NCBI GenBank assembly: GCA_030041045.1
Contig: JASHOQ010000020.1
Coordinates: forward strand, 1-64,000
From: Acidobacteriaceae bacterium
Lineage (GTDB): Bacteria > Acidobacteriota > Terriglobia > Terriglobales > Acidobacteriaceae
DNA: 64,000 nucleotides
Direction of reading: 5' to 3'
Shown here: in pieces, positions 1 through 7,693 of the stretch
Position numbering within the stretch: the first letter of the stretch is position 1
How the letters are laid out: each line of letters begins with the position of its first letter
Made by a program: the position numbers and the translations under genes
Notes under the pieces: model-generated
What the model was told of the DNA's origin: nothing
The model's input: the letters and a program-made list of their open reading frames with translations, nothing else
Databases searched by the model: none

Positions 1-608
1 TGGTTGGAAATGGTATAGGGAGCTGAGCTGCCCGATACATTGGTCGTGAGCCAGCCGCTTCCGCTGCTGTAATTGATCGACGTCGTCGGAGACGCCAGCG
101 TGCCGCCCCCGGAGTTGCTCACGGTCACGTTCTGCGAAGATGGATTCGATCCTCCCGCCGTAGCACTGAAGCTGAGGCTGGTTGGAGATAGCGAGATGGC
201 CGGTGAGCTCGGCGTCCCAACGTTCAGCGTGACAGGAAGGTTCACCGGGGAGTTGCTCGCTCCCGAACTGGAGACCGCAATCGTGGCGTTGTAGGTCCCG
301 AGAGACAGGCCGCAGGTGTTTTGGAAGACGACTGCCAACGTATAGGAATTGCCGCTGCCGGAAATTGACGGATTCAGCCAGCCATTTCCCTCGCTGTAGG
401 TGACTTGGAACGTCGGCGTCGACAGGGTCCCGGTCCCGGAGTTGCCGATGGTGACGTCCTGGGTAGCTGGATTGCCAGCGCACACCCCTGACATGTTAGC
501 GGTGACGCTTGTTGGTGAAAGCGTGATGGTCGGCGAACCAAAAGCGCACGAGGTTGACGCCAGAAGCGACAACGGGAGCAGGATCGAGACAATACGTGAA
601 CTCCTCAC
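1..608 (-). CDS. Secreted BACON/Ig-like repeat protein, 3' end cut by window
   Basis: About 202 codons are visible from a GTG start at 606-608, chosen because AGGAGG (615-620) lies 6 nt upstream. The N terminus is basic then hydrophobic (RSSRIVSILLPLSLLAS) and ends near SCAFG-SP, a probable Sec signal peptide. Two repeat units follow, of alternating type: one with the G-N-S-Y-T-L-A-V-V-F-Q-N motif and one with S-L-S-F-S-A-T-A-G-G-S-N-P, matching the repeats of the protein at 1652-3775. These Ser/Gly/Thr-rich units of about 105 residues resemble BACON/choice-of-anchor Ig-like domains of Acidobacteria. The C-terminal domain lies outside the window, so any enzymatic function is unknown. The two proteins are clear tandem paralogs, including the promoter. 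Family call is inference from repeat pattern; the reading frame is secure. Confidence 0.75.
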   Translation of the reverse strand, partial: MRSSRIVSILLPLSLLASTSCAFGSPTITLSPTSVTANMSGVCAGNPATQDVTIGNSGTGTLSTPTFQVTYSEGNGWLNPSISGSGNSYTLAVVFQNTCGLSLGTYNATIAVSSSGASNSPVNLPVTLNVGTPSSPAISLSPTSLSFSATAGGSNPSSQNVTVSNSGGGTLASPTTSINYSSGSGWLTTNVSGSSAPYTISN

Positions 609-692
609 AACAAACCTCCTAACGGCTTCGAAGTTTCAAAATGAAGCTCTCGAAAGACAGAGTTTCAAGTCTTAGAGCTCGAATCGATACTG

Positions 693-721
693 ACATATCA
701 TTTACAAACTTACGCTGTCAA
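693..721 (-). promoter_or_regulatory. Candidate sigma70 promoter of the partial repeat-protein gene
   Basis: On the minus strand TTGACA (716-721) is followed after 15-17 nt by an AT-rich -10 (TGATAT/ATATGT, 693-700). The block from the -10 onward (TGATATGTCAGTATCGATT, 682-700) recurs with 17/19 identity upstream of the paralog at 3805-3823, with the same distance to TTGACA within 1 nt. An inverted copy GATATGTCA sits at 800-808. Confidence 0.5.
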
Positions 722-1651
722 TCATTTTATATGCTCTGTATATTGTATATAGTCAATTAGATAGAGAACTAATTCCTAAACGTCTCGATGTTAAACACAG
801 ATATGTCACTTACCAAACGATCTCTTTGACTTGGCTCAGCTTCGACAATCACCCGCGGTATTGAGTTCGTTGCTTAACGGGCATGACCTCCGTGCCGAGA
901 CAGCGAGAGCATCGGGAGTGGCTTGATTTTTCTTCCTGTCTTTGGGCTCAGAGCCCCCGCATTGATAGATGGGCGTTACAAGGGACACTCTTGAGCAAGG
1001 TCTGTTGTATCGAATTCGGAGCTTCCTTCAAGATCAGCGCGGCAGAAGCCGTGCTTAGAATCGCTAAGCAAAACGCATGGCTAGGAGTTGCGCAAGCCTT
1101 TGATCAACGGCGCGCCGCACATGATATGTCAGAATTCGGATTGAGTGATGGAATATCAGGGCTTGGTGTTTTCATTTGAGGAATTTGAGTTGGAATGTCT
1201 TTTTTATCATCCGATTCATAGAGGTGCGGAACGGTGCACGTGAGCACCAGATCTGAGTTGTGCAAAGGCGGGCGCACCTCAAGCCGGCTAAATGGGAACG
1301 GGCAGTCGCTCTCCAGTCGCGACTACCAGCAGATTCGCGATGAAATCCTCAGCGGCGATCTTTCCATAGGCGACGTGCTCTCTCGGTCGAACCAGTTAAA
1401 CATTGAAACACGGTCGGCCGTTTACCATCTCTGCATTGTAGATTCGATTCTCTCTTCGAAGTCAGTAGTGCTCTTGAAGCTATACAGCCGAATATGAGGT
1501 TATAGGCGCCGCCGCTTCCAATTAAACAGGGGAAGAGATTCAGGACCACCCCTTCCCCCGAAAGCCTCCAAGATGAACCAAAGTCAGATCAGCTTGTCAA
1601 AATCGCAGGGAGAGCGGAGAAGCAGCGATTCACTTCTTCGCCCTCCTAAGG
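722..1651. other. Intergenic stretch, partly AT-rich, no intact gene
   Basis: About 930 bases between two tandem paralogs. The first 100 bases are strikingly AT-rich compared with the surrounding genome. Open frames at 883-1179 and 1234-1497 (plus strand) lack convincing ribosome binding sites and coding character; the second contains a GntR-like fragment described separately. Otherwise I see nothing functional. Confidence 0.6.
1306..1400 (+). pseudogene. Fragment of a GntR-family regulator N terminus
   Basis: The plus-strand frame opening at 1234 encodes, from 1306, S-L-S-S-R-D-Y-Q-Q-I-R-D-E-I-L-S-G-D-L-S and then IGDVLSR. This is the typical start of a GntR-family winged helix (Y-x-x-I-R-x-x-I-L-x-G-x-L-x-x-G-x-x-L-S-R). 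After about 31 residues the similarity stops: the expected helix-turn-helix (L-A-x-x-L-x-x-S-x-x-P-V) is missing and the frame ends at 1497. A short decayed remnant is more likely than a working regulator. Identification rests on motif memory only. Confidence 0.4.
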
Positions 1652-3775
1652 TCAATTATTGGTAACAGACCAACTGTTAACCGAAAAGTCCTCGTTCACT
1701 CCGTTCGTGGCACAAAGTTCAAAGCCATAGCTGATCACGGTTATCGTGGAACCCGCCGGCAGGTAGGTAGAGCCGGTATTCGGGTCTACGTTGTTTTCCA
1801 GCCACTTGTTCATAGCAAGAATGTCCACGCTCCCCGAGGTAAATCCGAAAACTCCCGGATTGCCGCTCGGTTGCTGGATCTGCCAGATGAGTTCCGAGCC
1901 ATATTGGCACAGAACCCATGTGTTTACCGGGACACCGTTCGTGCCGCCGAAGGTTTGGGTTGTCAGCACCGGGCCGCACTGCCCGTCGCGATTCACCATG
2001 TAGTTCTGGATCATCACCTCGTTGCCCCAGTTGTTAAACCAGTTGTCGAAGCCGATATCGGTGGCGGTACCGGAGTTCGTGGGGACGGTTATTGAAAATG
2101 AGGAGTAAAGCGCGGAGAAGCTGTCCAGCGTCTCTGAGTTGTAGAGCTGTTCGGAGTTGGGGAAAGTCAACACGGACTCACCGTCTGCGGGTGCGTTGAA
2201 CGTCACGTACCAGTTCCCCGGGTTGGTTACGTATTGCTCCTGGTTGTCTCCGGACTGTGGATTCCAGTAGTCCATCCCTACGTAGGTGTTGCTGCCGTTG
2301 CTTTCGGTGTTCAGCGAGTAGGTGTACGGTCCGCAGCTATCAGTATCCTGTGAAGGAGAGGTAAGCTCGCATACCGTACCCGACGCAGCCACTGTGAACG
2401 TGACCGTATAGCTCGCAGGCGTGTTGCTCGCCCCCGAACTGGCGACACTCACCGTGGCGGTGTACGTCCCGGCAGCGAGGCTTCCAGTCGTCACCTGGTT
2501 GGACAACGTATAGGGACCGGGGCTGCTGCCTGACTCTGTCACTGCGAGCCAGCCACTTCCGCTGCCGTAATTGATCGAGGTTGTCGGGGACGCCAGCGTG
2601 CCGCCGTCGCCGTTGCTCACGGTGACGGTTTGAGCAGCGGGATTCGAGCCGCCTGTTGTTGCGTTAAAGCTGAGGCTGGAGGGAGAGAGCGAGATGACAG
2701 GTGAACTCGACGTCCCAATGGTCAGCGTGACGGGAACAGTCACCGGAGAGTTGCTTGCGCCCGAGCTGGCAATTTGAACCGTGGCGGTGTAGGTCCCGGC
2801 AGCCATTCCATAGGTGTTTTGGAATTCGTAGGTCTCTGTATAGGGGGCCGAGCTCCCTGTAATCGGCGCATTCAGCCAGCCGGTTCCCTGGTTGTAGGTG
2901 ATGGTGGGATATTCTCCCGGGTACGCCAGCGTGCCGCCGCCGGAGTTGCTGATGGTGACAATCTGGTTAGCCGGATCGTTGCCGTTCACTGCCATGCTGG
3001 CGCTCACACTGCTTTGTGAAAGCGAGATGGTGGGCGTGCTCGACGAAGCCACAGTGAATGTGACCGGATAGCTCACAGGCGTGTTGCTCGCCCCCGAACT
3101 GGCGACACTCACCGTGGCGGTGTATGTCCCGGCAGCGAGGCTTCCGGTAGTCACGTTATTGGAAATGGAAAAGGGGGCCGAACTGCCCGTTACAGTCGTT
3201 GACAGCCACCCGCTTCCGCTGCCGTAAGTGATCGTGGTTGTCGGGGACGCCATAGTGCCGCCGCCACCGTTGCTCACGGTGACGCTTTGAGCAGCCGGAT
3301 TCGAGCCTCCTGCTGTTGCGTTAAAGCTGAGGCTGGAAGGAGAAAGCGAGATGGACGGCGCGCTGGGCGTCCCAACGATCAGCGTGACAGGAATGCTCAC
3401 CGGAGTGTTGGTCGCGCCCGAACTGGAGATTGAAATCGTGGCGGTGTAAGTCCCGTCAGAGATGCCGGTGCAGAGATTTTGGAATATAACGGTCGCCGTA
3501 TAGCTGTTACCGCTGCCGCTGATCGGCACATCCAGCCAGCCGCTTCCCTCGTTGAGGGTCACCGTCGCATAGGATCCAGGAGACGACAGCGTGCCCGTCC
3601 CGGAGTTGGTGATGGTGATTGTCTGGTTGGCTGGATTGCCGCTGCACGGCCCTCCAGGCATGCTAGCTTCGATACTGGTTGGTGAAACCGAGATGGTTGG
3701 CGTCGCAAAAGCGCACGAACTCGTCGCCAGCAATAACGGGAACAGGAGCCACGGAATGCGTCTACTTCTTCTCAA
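1652..3775 (-). CDS. Secreted protein: four BACON-like repeats plus GH12-like hydrolase domain
   Basis: 707 residues from a TTG start (3773-3775) supported by AAGGAGG six to seven bases upstream. Residues 1-25 form a signal peptide (WLLFPLLLATSSCAFA). Residues about 26-465 are four Ser/Gly/Thr-rich Ig-like units alternating between two subtypes. Residues 469-707 form a different domain with features of glycoside hydrolase family 12: T-D-I-G-F-D-N-W, N-E-V-M-I-Q (E586, candidate nucleophile), V-D-I-L-A-M-N-K-W-L, and C-terminal S-Y-G-F-E-L-C (E686, candidate acid/base) followed by V-N-S-W-S-V. GH12 enzymes are beta-jelly-roll endoglucanases or xyloglucanases with just this order of elements. 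I infer a secreted beta-glucan hydrolase carried on repeat domains; the 100-residue gap between the two Glu is a little longer than I expect for GH12. The reading frame is secure, the enzyme family moderately so. Confidence 0.65.
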   Translation of the reverse strand: MRRSRRIPWLLFPLLLATSSCAFATPTISVSPTSIEASMPGGPCSGNPANQTITITNSGTGTLSSPGSYATVTLNEGSGWLDVPISGSGNSYTATVIFQNLCTGISDGTYTATISISSSGATNTPVSIPVTLIVGTPSAPSISLSPSSLSFNATAGGSNPAAQSVTVSNGGGGTMASPTTTITYGSGSGWLSTTVTGSSAPFSISNNVTTGSLAAGTYTATVSVASSGASNTPVSYPVTFTVASSSTPTISLSQSSVSASMAVNGNDPANQIVTISNSGGGTLAYPGEYPTITYNQGTGWLNAPITGSSAPYTETYEFQNTYGMAAGTYTATVQIASSGASNSPVTVPVTLTIGTSSSPVISLSPSSLSFNATTGGSNPAAQTVTVSNGDGGTLASPTTSINYGSGSGWLAVTESGSSPGPYTLSNQVTTGSLAAGTYTATVSVASSGASNTPASYTVTFTVAASGTVCELTSPSQDTDSCGPYTYSLNTESNGSNTYVGMDYWNPQSGDNQEQYVTNPGNWYVTFNAPADGESVLTFPNSEQLYNSETLDSFSALYSSFSITVPTNSGTATDIGFDNWFNNWGNEVMIQNYMVNRDGQCGPVLTTQTFGGTNGVPVNTWVLCQYGSELIWQIQQPSGNPGVFGFTSGSVDILAMNKWLENNVDPNTGSTYLPAGSTITVISYGFELCATNGVNEDFSVNSWSVTNN

Positions 3776-3815
3776 CTTGAGCCTCCTTGGGCGTATTTAG
3801 AAAAAATCAATACTG

Positions 3816-3843
3816 AAATATCACTATATGGTTTTGATGTCAA
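3816..3843 (-). promoter_or_regulatory. Candidate promoter of GH12-like repeat protein gene
   Basis: Minus-strand TTGACA (3838-3843) with -10 candidates TGATAT (3818-3823) or ATATTT (3816-3821), spacing 14-16 nt. The region 3805-3823 matches the paralog's promoter region at 682-700 in 17 of 19 bases, so both genes probably share regulation. Confidence 0.5.
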
Positions 3844-4082
3844 TTGCAAAAGCGATCATCGCTTTAATCCATTTATAATCTGCAGTTTATAAATTACATC
3901 GAAATAATTGTAGACACATTCTGAGATATTTCAGATATTCTTGGGCATCCGCGAACTCTACGCAAGTCCCCGTCATCCGGATTAATCAGATCGCAACTAT
4001 GATGTGGCTCGCAAGAATTCGGATCTTCTTTGAGGCCGGTAAGATATTCCGCGGGCGCCCTCCGCAAGAATTGGATCTGCAA

Positions 4083-4468
4083 CTATGCGGCGCTTCGTTC
4101 GAGTGTGTATTGGTGATGAAGTCTGCCCAAGACGGGCGTTGAAACCACTCGCCCCCATTTTCAAAGCAACGGCGACGAGTCCTGTGCGGACGTTCCGATC
4201 TCGAATGTGAAATTCCCGGCCCCAACCGGGAGTGCGAGTCACGGCGGTTGCAATGCGAGACCCTTTTGCGAAGAATCCTGCGCAGGTGAAGTTCGCAGAG
4301 GGGAATCATAAAATCCACGCATTCCCCTCGCATCGTACCGACCAAGCGCTCGCAGTTTGCATTCTCCTGCGGTGCTCGAATCAGCGTCTTCAACACCTGG
4401 ACTCCAAGGGCAGTAACTCGACGTAAATCTCGCGGACAGCATCGCTCTATTTCTTGTCGAAACGACAA
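4083..4468 (-). pseudogene. Decayed DDE (rve-type) transposase/integrase C terminus
   Basis: Minus-strand translation contains L-G-V-Q-V-L-K-T-L-I-R-A-P-Q-E-N-A-N-C-E then R-L-V-G-T-M-R and later L-G-P-G-I, the conserved end of rve-domain transposases (V-L-K-T-P-x-R-A-P-x-A-N-x-x-C-E-R, containing the third catalytic Glu). A frameshift separates this from the C-terminal tail V-V-S-T-P-V-L-G-R-L-H-H-Q-Y-T-L-E-R-S-A followed by A and TAG at 4083-4085, which is readable only in another frame. The catalytic N-terminal half is missing. This is a dead remnant of an insertion sequence. It lies within 100 bases of the 3' end of tRNA-Pro, so it may mark an old integration zone. Confidence 0.75.
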
Positions 4469-4558
4469 GGAAGTAACGCCAAGTACGCAAGCGTCTACAA
4501 AATCGGCTAGAGTGGGATTTTGGGTTAATTCAAAGAGGTCGTATCTTGTTGATTTTAA

Positions 4559-4635
<77 letters not shown>

Positions 4636-4651
4636 ACGCGCTGGTCTTTTC

Positions 4652-4681
4652 ATTCTACTGCGCTCTCGCCGAGGCCGGCAA
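4652..4681 (-). promoter_or_regulatory. Candidate promoter of tRNA-Pro
   Basis: Minus-strand TTGCCG (4676-4681), an 18-nt spacer and TAGAAT (4652-4657). The start would fall about 10 bases before the mature tRNA 5' end. The -10 is a good match, the -35 weaker. Confidence 0.45.
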
Positions 4682-5002
4682 ACCGGAAATGGGAATCCCG
4701 GAAGATGCGCCCGGGGCGGTAAGGCCAGATTCGTTGCGCGCTGTACGCGACAAGTAGCCGCAACCTCGAACTTTTCGCGGGGAATCTTTGAGGGATTCTC
4801 AAGATTCACAGGAATGGTTCGGACCGGATGAGGCTCTGTTCGAGTGAATCCGGCGCGAAGGCAAAGGATGGCCCGGGCTACGGCAAAACCAGGTTTAATA
4901 TATGCTGATGTGTCCGTGAAAGTTCTTTTCTTGGTCGCCGCTCCTTGAGGTCGCGTCGACTTGAGGGTTACGGCTTCGGGACACGGCATCCCTGGTTTTG
5001 CT
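4682..5002. other. Intergenic, no gene seen
   Basis: No convincing coding sequence. An 11-bp inverted repeat (GCAAAACCAGG at 4883-4893 and CCTGGTTTTGC at 4991-5001) is the only structure noticed; its arms are 97 bases apart and its role is unknown. Confidence 0.4.
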
Positions 5003-5221
5003 TTATGCGACGAGCTTCAGGCGCACGGCGATTCTGTAGCTGTCGGAGACGGGAATGTCTTCGTAGACGTAAAGAACTTCAGTGACCTCGCCGATGCCCG
5101 AGCGATAAAGCACGCGCTCGCCGACCCTCGGTATCGGCGGGCACTCGGATGCCTCACCGATGAAGAAATCGTAGGGCTTGTCCGATTCGTCCAACAACCG
5201 CGCGATCACTCTGGGCTTCAC
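5003..5221 (-). CDS. Small hypothetical protein
   Basis: 72 residues from a GTG start (5219-5221) with GAGG 8 nt upstream. The sequence is rich in charged and beta-branched residues (RVGERVLYRSGIGEVTEVLY), without signal peptide or membrane segment, suggesting a small cytoplasmic beta-rich protein. An antisense frame covers the same bases but has poorer composition and no ribosome binding site. No family recognised. It is codirectional with the T6SS genes but separated by 188 bases from the next upstream gene, so membership of that operon is uncertain. Confidence 0.55.
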   Translation of the reverse strand: MKPRVIARLLDESDKPYDFFIGEASECPPIPRVGERVLYRSGIGEVTEVLYVYEDIPVSDSYRIAVRLKLVA

Positions 5222-5409
5222 GGCGATCCTCTAAATATTCTTATCGTCCAAGATAGGCCATATCAAGGCGCGCATTGAATGGCACTTTTGTGCGAAACTG
5301 CGCATACGTCCCGGCTACTCTCCGGTGACGGTACGAATGTAATGACACCAACCCGCCATCGCAGCCCTCTGCAACCGCTCCTTGTGACAATCCCTGCACA
5401 TTTGTGGGA

Positions 5410-5964
5410 TTACGGGCTTGTCCCCGGCTCGATGCGCAAAAGCTTCATGAACTGATCGAAGTCGGCGCGCACCTTGAGCAATTCGGACTCGAGCGTGGTG
5501 AGCGTGGCGATGCCGATCCAGTTTCCGCTGCGGATATAGTGCTGCACCTGAAATACCGTGACCTGGTGCATGGATTTGTGCTTGAGCATGAGCAGGGCAG
5601 CTTCCGCCGCACCGGGAAAGGTCAGCGGCGCGGGGCCGGCGATCACCGGATCGAGAAAGGTTCTCTTCATGATGGTGATCTGCGCCTGGATGTAGAGCTC
5701 CAGTTGATTGCCTGCCAGCAATTGGTCCTCGCGCAGATAAACGTTGCTCGGAACAACGCCCTCCTCCCGCTTCTGAATGCCGAAATCCGGAATCCACGTC
5801 CAGCCGAAGGGAATTGCGGGAATAATCCAACGGCCGATGCGGGCTGCCGAAGATGGGCCTGCGAATTGTCCGGGGTTGGCGCTCATATGCGATGCGACGC
5901 AACCATCCTTTCCGAGCTCCGGGGCAATACTCATCTCAACAGGTTGGAGGGGCGCCGGCGGCAT
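5410..5964 (-). CDS. DcrB/DUF1795-like protein at the end of the T6SS vgrG-PAAR operon
   Basis: 184 residues if started at ATG 5964; an ATG at 5934 is an alternative, and neither has a strong Shine-Dalgarno. The second half has the pattern of DcrB/DUF1795 proteins: I-P-F-G-W near residue 50, then S-N-V-Y-L-R-E-D-Q-L-L-A-G-N-Q-L-E-L-Y, Q-A-Q, L-T-F-P-G-A-A-E-A-A-L-L, and a final amphipathic helix D-F-D-Q-F-M-K-L-L-R-I. DUF1795 members include the Eag chaperones that load T6SS effectors onto VgrG. Position two genes downstream of the PAAR gene fits such a role, but the family assignment is by pattern only and this one could instead be an immunity protein. Confidence 0.55.
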   Translation of the reverse strand: MPPAPLQPVEMSIAPELGKDGCVASHMSANPGQFAGPSSAARIGRWIIPAIPFGWTWIPDFGIQKREEGVVPSNVYLREDQLLAGNQLELYIQAQITIMKRTFLDPVIAGPAPLTFPGAAEAALLMLKHKSMHQVTVFQVQHYIRSGNWIGIATLTTLESELLKVRADFDQFMKLLRIEPGTSP

Positions 5965-5998
5965 TTGGCTGCCTGTCCGCGACGGCGTTCCCTGAAGT

Positions 5999-6397
5999 TC
6001 ACGGAATTCCCGCGGCCGCACAAAGTTGATAAGCGGCCACTGCAATGGCTGTCTCCAGTTGATTGAGCTTCCGGGCGCAGTCCGCGCCGGCAAAATTCAG
6101 GTCGAATCCGTCCAGCTTTCTTCCCAGCGCGCGGTTTTCCGCCGCCAGTTTGACAATCGTGTTCGTCTCTCCCACAAGAAACAGGGCCATCGCATTTTGA
6201 ATCGACGCATTTTCCTTTTCGAGCAGCGGAAGCGCCCTGGTTTGCCAGGCCAGAAAAGCAGGCGTGTTGGCCAGCGCCGGATCCAGCACATTGGTGGTGA
6301 TTGCCTCCCGCACCGCCTCAACAAACGCGCCAAAGGACTTGGCGAAACGCTCAGCAAGAAACTGCGGGACGGCCGGTAGTGAGCTGGTTGCGGTCAT
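5999..6397 (-). CDS. Helical hypothetical protein translationally coupled to PAAR gene
   Basis: 132 residues. The start ATG (6395-6397) overlaps the PAAR stop TGA (6394-6396) as ATGA, so the two are very likely translationally coupled. The sequence is almost entirely predicted helix, with phenylalanine/alanine-rich amphipathic segments at 8-40 and 50-95 and no signal peptide or obvious membrane helix. I recognise no family. Tight coupling to the PAAR gene suggests a job in effector handling (adaptor, chaperone or immunity) rather than a core T6SS role. Confidence 0.7.
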   Translation of the reverse strand: MTATSSLPAVPQFLAERFAKSFGAFVEAVREAITTNVLDPALANTPAFLAWQTRALPLLEKENASIQNAMALFLVGETNTIVKLAAENRALGRKLDGFDLNFAGADCARKLNQLETAIAVAAYQLCAAAGIP

Positions 6398-7677
6398 AAT
6401 CCCTTCGGCAGGCCCTGCGTTGCCTGCTTCCCTTGCTGCTGGGCCTGCTGGCCGGCCTGTTGCGCCGACTGTTCTGCCTGCTGCGCAGACTGTTGCGCCT
6501 GCTGCGCTGCCTGCTGGGCTTGCGTCGCCGCTTGTTGCGCCTGTTGAGCCGCTTGTTGTGCCTGCTGTTGCGCCTGCTGGGCGGTTTGCTGTGCCTGTGC
6601 GCCGGCCTGTTGCGCCTGCTGGGCTGCCTGTTGCGCCTGTTGCTGCGCTTGTTGCGCGGCCTGTTGCGCCTGGCCGGCAGCCTGCTGGGCCTGTTGCGCG
6701 GCTTGTTGCGCCGCTTGCTGCGCTCCCTGCGCGGCGTCCTGCGCAGCCTGTTGCGCCTGCTGCTCGGCCTGCGCAGCGGCCTGCTGCGCCTGGTTGGCAG
6801 CCTGCTGGGCTCCCTGCATGGCCTGTTGCGCGGCCTGCTGCGCCTGCTGGGCCGGCCCGCTCCAGGGTGACTGCGCAATCATTCCCGGCTGCAGCGTTCC
6901 CGGTGGTACCCACAGCTGCGTACCTCCGCCGGGCAGGCTGCCCTGCGGCGACGCTGCACCCATCCACGCCTTCAATCCCTGCTGCCCCACCTGCGCAATC
7001 GCCATCAAACCATCGCTGTTCCAGCTGCCCACCGCGCAGCTCTGGCGCCACGCGTCTTCGCTCGCAGGAGGGTCAGGGGTCCAATAGCCGCCGGCGGCAT
7101 TCGCCGGATCGCTGATTACGCGGTAAAGCGTAGTGCCCGGCGGCACGTTCACCGGCTGCGCCGACTGAAAGCTCGGCGTCTCCGTCGCGGGCAGCGTGGG
7201 AAAACCCGGCGAAGAAAGCGGAATGGGAGGCAGACCGCTGCCGGCAGGCGCGGAGGTTTTGATGGTGCCGTCCTGCTGCAACTCCGCTGTGGCCTGCGGC
7301 GAAGTGGAAGTGGCCGGCGGCTGCGTGGGTACGGAAGCGCCCATGGCCGAGATGCCGGTCACGGCGCCGCCCGCGCCACCCCCGCCGGCCATCCCCACCA
7401 GAACCGTCTCCGCGCCCATCACGCAAGTGTCCGGAGGGCCCACGCAGACGAGCATGTCGGTCACGCGCGACTGCGGCATCATGCCCACGATCACCGTCGT
7501 CGAACCCAGAATGAAAGGGCCGCCGACATGGGGCACAACGCCGGTCACCATGGGACATACATGCATGTCGCCGATGCGCGAGGCAGGCATGAAATTGATG
7601 AGCACCTGCGGGAAACCGACCATGACCACGCCTCCGTGCGCGGTCATGCTGGTGATGGTGGCTGCGGGCATTCCCAT
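6394..7677 (-). CDS. PAAR-domain spike protein with candidate effector domain and Q/A-rich tail
   Basis: 427 residues from ATG 7677 (GAGG upstream); the longer open frame reaching into vgrG is rejected because its extension is Arg/Pro-rich and overlaps. Residues about 3-97 are a PAAR/PAAR-like domain (glycine and valine rich, repeated Met-X-His-X-Cys and Val-Thr-Asp-Met motifs), which caps the VgrG spike. A Pro/Ser/Thr linker (about 115-175) leads to residues 177-262, with G-T-T-L-Y-R-V-I, G-G-Y-W-T-P and P-G-G-G-T-Q-L-W-V-P. That order recalls a YRV...WT...GGG-Q domain found at C termini of polymorphic toxins, so this may be the payload. Residues 275-422 are an extraordinary Gln/Ala-only tract. 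The gene sits 16 bases after vgrG and is coupled to the next gene by ATGA. PAAR is confident, toxin activity speculative. Confidence 0.85.
   Translation of the reverse strand: MGMPAATITSMTAHGGVVMVGFPQVLINFMPASRIGDMHVCPMVTGVVPHVGGPFILGSTTVIVGMMPQSRVTDMLVCVGPPDTCVMGAETVLVGMAGGGGAGGAVTGISAMGASVPTQPPATSTSPQATAELQQDGTIKTSAPAGSGLPPIPLSSPGFPTLPATETPSFQSAQPVNVPPGTTLYRVISDPANAAGGYWTPDPPASEDAWRQSCAVGSWNSDGLMAIAQVGQQGLKAWMGAASPQGSLPGGGTQLWVPPGTLQPGMIAQSPWSGPAQQAQQAAQQAMQGAQQAANQAQQAAAQAEQQAQQAAQDAAQGAQQAAQQAAQQAQQAAGQAQQAAQQAQQQAQQAAQQAQQAGAQAQQTAQQAQQQAQQAAQQAQQAATQAQQAAQQAQQSAQQAEQSAQQAGQQAQQQGKQATQGLPKGL
6412..6855 (-). repeat. Gln/Ala low-complexity tract encoding the PAAR protein tail
   Basis: About 444 bases of degenerate repeats of CAG/CAA and GCN codons (A-Q-Q-A-A-Q-Q-A-Q-Q type), roughly 148 residues with almost no other residue types. 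It generates long spurious frames on the other strand. Such tracts expand or shrink by slippage, and the protein is expected to form a long alanine-seamed coiled coil or single helix. Confidence 0.85.
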
Positions 7678-7693
7678 AGTTCGCTCTTTCCTC

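Noticed and set aside
883-1179. 98-codon plus-strand frame
   Set aside because: No ribosome binding site, no similarity recognised, poor composition.
6412-6855. CRISPR-like or satellite array
   Set aside because: Units are codon-level Gln/Ala repeats without fixed length or spacers; in frame with the PAAR protein.
6264-7115. Plus-strand Ala/Pro frame and neighbouring Leu/Arg frames
   Set aside because: Produced by the Gln/Ala tract of the PAAR gene read in other frames.
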